Made by a program: the position numbers and the translations under genes. This document shows, in pieces, positions 58,389 to 64,000 of a DNA stretch of 64,000 nucleotides. The notes below the pieces were generated by a model. The model made no database searches. It was not told where the DNA came from and saw nothing but the letters and a program-made list of their open reading frames with translations. Origin of the DNA: Adineta ricciae (taxonomy: Eukaryota; Rotifera; Eurotatoria; Adinetida; Adinetidae). The DNA is taken from contig CAJNOJ010000238.1 of the NCBI GenBank assembly GCA_905250025.1, positions 9,195-73,194 of the forward strand, written 5' to 3'. Position 1 is the stretch's first letter. Each line of letters starts with the position of its first letter.

Positions 58389-59408
58389 ATGCCGTTCTCA
58401 ACATCGGCTTTACTTTACATTTCTCGCCAGATTTTGATCTATGGAGGCTTATTTCTCATCTTCATCGGAATGTTTGGTTCGTTAATGCTGATTTTCATCT
58501 TTAGTCAACGCCCATTAAGTCGAAATCCGTGTTCAATATATATCGTCACCAATGCCATTCTCGCATTTCTGTTCCTTCCTCTCTTTTTCCTGCCAAACAT
58601 CGTCACCTTCGGTTTTCAAATCAATTGGCTTGCAATCAACACTCCGTTCTGCAAGTTTCAAATGAGTTATGGCATATTCACCGTCACAGCCGTGTTCATC
58701 ATCAACTGTTTGATCTCATTTGATCGCTATGCCATCTCATCACGATCCGCAAGGATCCGATCAATCAGTACGAAGAAGACATCCATATGTCTTGTGATCG
58801 CTGGTGTGACGTGTGCCTTTTGTCTGATTGCTTTGCCGGCGGCAATTCTTTTCGAAAACGTACCCATAGGTCCAAACCTACCGGCGGTTTGCACATCGAA
58901 ATCAACGATGTTCCTGTTAGTTGCCGCCTTTGTTTATTATCCAGTGCTTGAAGGCGTTCTACCGATCGTTTTGGCGGTTTATTTTTGGTTTATCACTCGA
59001 CGACACGTTCGAAACTTGCAAAATCTTGAATTCGCAACACGATTCGATAAACAGATCACTCGAATGCTTCTGTATCAAATCATTGTCAGCGCCATCGCGT
59101 CGTTTCCATTCGCCGCTATCAATCTTTATCGATCCCTAACAGTTCAAGTCGTTCGCACAGCAGATCAAGAGAATATTGTTCAATTCATTCGAGTCATGTC
59201 CATATGGTTATTCTATATTCAATACTGCACTGACTTTTACATTTATATGAAGACGTCGAGTGAAGTTCGTGTACAGTTTTGGAAAATCATGTGTCTATGG
59301 TGCAGATATCGAAACAATCGCGTCGTTCCGATCGCAACTCGTACGATCACAACGCGAAAAACTTTTCAAAACAATAACACGAACAGACCCACACCACTCA
59401 AATATTAA
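58389..59408 (+). CDS. class A (rhodopsin-like) GPCR
   Basis: Single exon, 339 aa, with seven clear TMs. TM1 starts ILIYGGLFLIFIGMFGSLMLI (the N of the usual GN is replaced). TM3 ends in ISFDRYAISS, a good E/DRY box. Cys85-type residue in TPFCKFQ before TM3 and Cys in PAVCTSK of the second extracellular loop can form the conserved disulphide. A basic tail follows TM7 (CRYRNNRVVPIATRTITTRKTF). The intronless form and sequence suit bdelloid-expanded peptide-receptor-like GPCRs. A broken paralogue lies 1.2 kb upstream, pointing to local duplication. Confidence 0.85.
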   Translation: MPFSTSALLYISRQILIYGGLFLIFIGMFGSLMLIFIFSQRPLSRNPCSIYIVTNAILAFLFLPLFFLPNIVTFGFQINWLAINTPFCKFQMSYGIFTVTAVFIINCLISFDRYAISSRSARIRSISTKKTSICLVIAGVTCAFCLIALPAAILFENVPIGPNLPAVCTSKSTMFLLVAAFVYYPVLEGVLPIVLAVYFWFITRRHVRNLQNLEFATRFDKQITRMLLYQIIVSAIASFPFAAINLYRSLTVQVVRTADQENIVQFIRVMSIWLFYIQYCTDFYIYMKTSSEVRVQFWKIMCLWCRYRNNRVVPIATRTITTRKTFQNNNTNRPTPLKY

Positions 59409-60128
59409 TCTGTCTACAAGTTCTTGTCTCGTCCAGACGCAAAACCCGGACGCCCTTTAACCGTTGAATTAACTCACACACTTTCACGTAATCGTTTTAC
59501 TGACAACGACAGAAGTAAAACACGCGAGTAATGACATGCAATTTTTTGTTCGTGGGGTATGGGTGATTAAACCGAAAGAAAAATTAAAAAGTTCAATTCA
59601 CGAAAGGAATTTTCGGGACATTTACAGATGTCGCCAGTGATTAGTAGGACACTCTAATAGAAAAATGTGATATCGGAATGATTTTATCGAAACTTAACAA
59701 GAGGAAACCATTGAAGGGGAACAATAGACGACGATGTCGATGATTTTCATAAGAATCTTAATTTCTTTACATTATTGAGCTTTGCAGCTGCAGCGAGAAT
59801 TCTCACTTATCATCTTATTCTTACGAAAGGGAAGTCAAAAGAACAGTAATGACTTTTTGTCGTCAAATATAGGTAGTCCAGATTTCTGTCAGACATTCGT
59901 TCGAATAGAAAACCTCTATTTATATCGTCGCATCACAAAGAAAATACCTATCTGACATAATGACCTCTTTTTCTCTATCATATTCTTTCATAGGTGAAAC
60001 AAAGTGAACCAATAAGAAAATATCAAGTTTAAGCTGAGGTAAATATAAAAGCTCCCTATATCGATATAAACACACACACACACTTGATCTTTGGTATATT
60101 TCTTATCTTGCATACCACTTTTTCAAAG
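59409..60128. other. intergenic with (CA)n
   Basis: No gene. A short (ac)n run (about 60068-60083) lies shortly before the cytochrome c peroxidase ATG. Confidence 0.6.
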
Positions 60129-61250
60129 ATGTATTCACGGCCAGCAGCTCGTTTGATTAGCACATTTGCTCGTCGAACATTAACAACGCAAGCACGCAAT
60201 AATGGTCGACAACAATATCAATGGTCACGTGCACGTTGGAACTATGCTCGTACAGCCACAACCGGTTTCGCTGCTGTGACACTTTCCGGTGGTATTGCTT
60301 TTGTTTTACACGCATCAACAGCTCCCGGTGATAACAAAAGAGCAACACCATCGAAAGTTGACTATGACCAAGTACGAAAATCCATTAGTGCCCTATTAGA
60401 TGATAACAACTATGATGATGGAAGCTATGGACCATTATTTGTGCGATTGGGTTGGCATGCTAGTGGTACATATTCACATATCGACTCAACTGGTGGTTCA
60501 AATGGTGGCTGCATGCGATTTGAACCGGAAAGTGGTTGGGGTGCAAATAAAGGTTAGTAATTTTCATATAAAGTAGATCATCGCACTTTTGTTTGTATTT
60601 TAGGATTAAATTTGGCACGTGAACGTTTAGAAAGTGTTTATCGTGCTCATCCCGGTTTAACTTATGCTGATTTGTATACATTAGCTGCTGTTGTTGCCAT
60701 TGAAGAGATGGGTGGCCCAACAATCAAATGGCGTCCAGGTCGAGATGATCACAAAGATGGGAAAAAATCGCCAGCTGATGGACGTTTACCTGATGCTGCT
60801 CAAGGTGCACAACATATTCGAGATATTTTCTACCGTATGGGTTTCAACGATCAAGAAATAGTCGCATTAATCGGTGCACATTCACTTGGACGTTGTCATC
60901 CAGATCGAAGCGGTTACGAAGGACCTTGGACAAATGCTCCAACGACATTCTCCAACGAATTCTTTCGTCTTTTGTTAGAAGAAAAATGGCAATTGCGTCG
61001 ATGGAAAGGTCCCAAACAATATGAAGATGTAAAAACCAAGACCCTGATGATGTTACCAGCTGACATGGCATTGATTGAAGATCCTGAATTTCGTAAATAT
61101 GTTGTTCAATATGCTACAGATGGTGACAAATTTGCCAAGGATTTTGCTGCTGCTTTCGAAAAATTATTAGAATTAGGTGTGGAATTCAAAACCACAGATG
61201 GCAGCCGCCATGGCAAAAACGAATCATTTTGGAAACGAATTTTTGGTTAA
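60129..61250 (+). CDS. mitochondrial cytochrome c peroxidase (class I haem peroxidase)
   Basis: Two exons (60129-60552, 60604-61250), a 51-nt intron; 356 aa. The ATG at 60129 begins an Arg-rich, Ser/Thr-containing leader ([18 protein letters not shown]) and a hydrophobic stretch ([14 protein letters not shown]), a bipartite import signal for the intermembrane space. The distal pocket is in [12 protein letters not shown] (Arg, Trp, His), the proximal His in GAHSLGRCH, the Trp in GPWTNAP at the place of Trp191, and the partner Asp in [15 protein letters not shown]. It reduces H2O2 with cytochrome c as donor. Retained Trp191 favours CcP over ascorbate peroxidase. Animals normally lack it; its likely source is fungi or protists, an inference. 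Confidence 0.9.
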
Positions 61251-61725
61251 AAGGACATTTTCATTGATTGTGAGGCTTTTTTTTGGTGATCGGGCTCTTT
61301 TTTTTTTAAAAACTTTTATCTAAAGTGTTCGTATTTGATGATTGTAGTTAGACAAAACAAACAACCATAGGTAACGAAGTTCATCTTAACAAAATAAACA
61401 TTCGATGTCAGTCTTTTCTAACATAAGTATTGCAAGAATCGATCAAGTTTTAATTGATATCATTCTGAGAAGGAATTCGGTAGGAAGATTTTAAATATTT
61501 GTTTGTTAAATATGTAATTTCTTGATTTGTCAATACGGCAGATGTGTTTCGTAAGTAAAGATCAATAAAAAAATTAAAACCTATTTGCTTTTTATATAAA
61601 TGTTACTCTAAGTTACTCATTTCATTATTTTATAAATTCAGGACAAAACGAAGGTTACTTTCAAATTTGCGTTACATCACTTCCGACATACATTGTTCAT
61701 TTGATCGTTCAGAATCTAAATAAAT
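61251..61725. other. intergenic
   Basis: AT-rich spacer, no gene seen. Confidence 0.55.
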
Positions 61726-62594
61726 ATGTTGATTTTTGCGATTTTCATTGCATTTCTTCTCATCACAAATAAGATCAACGCAGCGGACGATGAAGGAAAA
61801 GGTAGAAATATGTTCTCATTGTATAAGACAATAATTCGTTAAAATATTCTTCAGGAGCATCGGCTAGTTCGACAGATGTTAGTGTCGGATGTTTTTCAGG
61901 CGACTCATCTGTTTTACTTGTGAATGGTGAACAAAAATCAATCGGATATCTTCGAACAGGTGATCAATTACTTACAGTTGATCATTTCAATATCAGTTCC
62001 AGCGAAATGTTTCTCATGTTAGATAAAGAAACATCAAAGATCGGTAGGATCGAAAGATTTATCATTCTCTAGTGTTATTCCATCGCTTTAGTAATGTTCT
62101 ATACATTTACAACTGCTTCAAATCATCAAATTAGTTTAACAGGTCTTCATTTAATGCCAATTGCGTCTTCTAATGAGAAACTCATGTACATTGCCGCTCG
62201 TAATATTCAATTAGGTGATCAATTTTACGTGTCAATCAACAATCGACTCGAAACATCGCCAGTTGTAAATATTACAAAGGAACTTAAACAAGGATACTTT
62301 GCTCCATTAACAATGACCGGTAAACTCGAATTAGGTTCGATTTCTCTCGTTTAGTTTTCTCTTCAAGGAACCATATTGGTCAATAATATCTATGCAAGTT
62401 GCTTCGCGTCTGTAACAAATCATGAATTAGCTCAGATGTTTATGGCACCATTTCGTTGGTATTATCAATTGATGAGATACACGACTGTAACTGATCCATT
62501 CGATAATAACCATTCCGATGGAATTCATTGGTTCGTTAAACTTATTTATGAGTTTATGAGTTTTCTTCGACCATCAGGTTTGCAAGTTTCATAA
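61726..62594 (+). CDS. secreted Hint (hedgehog/hog-type) domain protein
   Basis: Four exons (61726-61801, 61855-62043, 62092-62319, 62368-62594), introns 53, 48 and 48 nt; 239 aa. A signal peptide (MLIFAIFIAFLLITNKINA) is followed after ~16 residues by a hog-type Hint domain. It starts GCFSGDSSVLLVNGEQKSIGYLRTGDQLLTVD, with the autoprocessing Cys. The second block has T-x2-NHQISLTGLHLMPI (Thr/His block), and the end has GTILVNNIYASCFASV, then a C-terminal tail with MAPFRWYY. There is no Hedge signalling domain. Such domains cleave themselves at the Gly-Cys bond and may attach sterol; here the released part would be a ~15-residue Ser-rich peptide. Confidence 0.8.
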
Positions 62595-63000
62595 ACAGTT
62601 TCATTTATTTTTTATTATCATATCCACATGTGTTTTGATTCGTATATTGTAATTCACGCTTCTCTCTGCTTTTTCAATAAAAACAAATCTGTCGACTTGA
62701 GAATACTCATTCGATTCTTGGTTTTGTAACTTAAGCATCGAAATGGGTATTCGTCAACATATGACTGAAGTTCTCAAGATTATCTTGATACTTTCCTGAA
62801 TATCGACGTAAAAACGATGCCGAATAAACTTTGGATATGTTTGAAAGTATTCATCTTTCGATGGACAAATGTTCTGATAAAGAAGTGTAGTGTCAAAAGT
62901 TACGTTGCGTTTTTTGTGCCTCGTTATCTGACTTACAGTACGAAAAAAGCACTTTTATTAATCATTATTTCTTGGTGAAGGTTAAAGAGCAGACAAAGTT
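62595..63000. other. intergenic
   Basis: AT-rich; 3' flank of the Hint gene and promoter of the methyltransferase. No gene seen. Confidence 0.55.
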
Positions 63001-63764
63001 ATGGTCTCCAAACTCAGTAGTTCGTCCGATCCGATCGATCGGTATATTTTTGAACATTCTATTCGTTTAACTGATGAACAAAATGAGATCATTCAGTACA
63101 CATCAACTCTTCCAGGTTTGGTACCCATCGTTCTAAAAAGAACTGTTTCTCTTTTTTCTTGATATAGGTCGGTTACCACACATGCTCGGCTCCGTCGACG
63201 AAGCGCAGTTTTTTCAACTTATTATTCAATCTATGGAATGCAAACGATGCAGTAAGATTGTCTTTTATCCTCCTTGTAAACCTGACCTTTCCGATTGTAG
63301 TTGAAATTGGAACATTTACTGGTTATACCGCATTGGCTATCGCATCGGTTCTTCCATCTGATGGTCATCTATTCACGTGTGATATAGATGATCAATATAT
63401 TCGAAAAGATATCTGGAAGAAGACTGGTGTAGACGAGAAAATCACTGTAAAACTTGGACCAGCGGTTGATTCACTGAAAACCTTATTGGAAGAAAATGGT
63501 CCGGGATCATTTGATTTCATCTTTATCGATGCTGACAAAGTGAATTACTTGGAATATTATCAGTTAGCTGTAGAATTAGTTCGTGTGAATGGTTTGATTG
63601 CAATTGACAATACACTTTGGGGTGGAAAAGTCATCGATGAAACAAATACCAGTAAAGAAACAGAAGCCATTCGAAAAATCAATAACTTTGTACGAGATGA
63701 TCCACGAGTCGACATTAGCTTTCTTCGCCTTGGCGACGGGACAACACTATGTCGAAAAAAATAA
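63001..63764 (+). CDS. CCoAOMT/COMTD1-like O-methyltransferase
   Basis: Three exons (63001-63115, 63168-63251, 63301-63764), introns 52 and 49 nt; 220 aa. SAM-binding motif I is IEIGTFTGYTALAIAS, the acidic ribose-binding residue is in FTCDIDDQY, and the metal site is FIFIDADKVNYLEYY plus AIDNTLWGGKV. The N-terminus (RYIFEHSIRLTDEQNEI) follows the family start. These enzymes are Mg2+-dependent and methylate catechol-type hydroxyls. Length is normal and all motifs are present. Both bacterial and animal (COMTD1) relatives exist, so origin cannot be told by eye. Confidence 0.88.
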
Positions 63765-64000
63765 AAGAATCGATTTCAAATCGATGACAGGAGCATTCCT
63801 TCGTGTTTTTCTATTTTCATTGTCTTAATGGTAACGTTTGTTTTCAAATAGCACATTTCAGACTAAAGAGCGAAGAACAGTAAACTGACGCGGTTACCAA
63901 AATGTATTTGCCACTGAAAATAATTTTGAGGGTGCGGATGGACATAAACTACGTTGTATTATTTTTGCCTAAAAGCAACTTTTCATCTTAGTAATCCCTC
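63765..64000. other. window end, no gene seen
   Basis: Short 3' flank of the methyltransferase gene. Confidence 0.5.

Noticed and set aside
60129..61250. Ascorbate peroxidase as the name for the haem peroxidase
   Set aside because: The GPW Trp and the mitochondrial bipartite leader favour cytochrome c peroxidase.
1..64000. CRISPR arrays, rRNA genes, prokaryotic operons
   Set aside because: No spaced direct repeats of CRISPR type, no rRNA-like blocks; the many short GT-AG introns show this is eukaryotic DNA.

Overview
The window is nuclear DNA of an invertebrate animal, most likely a bdelloid rotifer (Adineta/Rotaria type). Four things point there: AT-rich DNA with compact genes cut by many introns of about 46-55 nt; a large load of NAD:arginine ADP-ribosyltransferase (ART) proteins fused to TPR or ankyrin repeats; lineage-type FG-GAP, class A GPCR and F-box proteins beside ordinary animal genes (TRPM, Hint/hog, TMEM272-like); and several genes of bacterial or fungal type that carry introns (CocE/NonD hydrolase, cytochrome c peroxidase, AIM24, a BPSL0067/NlpC-like hydrolase). 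The assignment is inference from gene content; no search was possible.

Layout. 0-2.5 kb: a 10-bp tandem repeat, an unknown intronless ORF and a GPCR. 4-7.2 kb (minus): a cell-death-like pair, an MLKL-N-terminal-like helical protein followed by a caspase-like / degenerate ART / receiver-like protein; the caspase ATG lies just behind a strong 3' splice site with no obvious donor, as in a trans-spliced operon. 7.6-11.3 kb: a protein made of three repeats of a TM-Cys-rich ectodomain-TM module. 12.1-12.9 kb: a hAT-like MITE with an 8-bp target duplication. 13-26.9 kb: an ART-TPR gene facing an ART-TPR/P450-relic/ankyrin-ART block. This block appears twice, but single Ns and exact 221-bp repeats at joins show that contigs were abutted without merging, and the two 4.7-5 kb copies are best read as two haplotypes laid end to end. 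26.9-36 kb: TMEM272-like gene, GPCR relic, 11-exon CocE/NonD hydrolase, a small knottin-like secreted peptide, a decayed F-box gene and a 4-TM protein. 36.3-38.7 kb: a DED-TM-jacalin lectin receptor and a decayed paralogue of its DED part. 41.9-48 kb: secreted FG-GAP protein, BPSL0067-like hydrolase and a PAN-like gene. 49-54 kb: an 18-exon TRPM channel. 54.3-63.8 kb: metallo-beta-lactamase-fold protein, AIM24, GPCR relic and intact GPCR, mitochondrial cytochrome c peroxidase, Hint protein and a CCoAOMT-like methyltransferase.

The most striking content is a set of genes suited to immune or cell-death signalling: a caspase-like protease joined to a degenerate ART and a receiver-like domain, beside an MLKL-like bundle; a membrane lectin with a cytoplasmic death-effector-like domain; and active-looking ARTs, one with an MGCxxSK dual-acylation start. 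Whether they work together is inference. Spliced models below were built by hand from GT-AG sites, and each was checked for frame continuity and a length divisible by three, except where stated.
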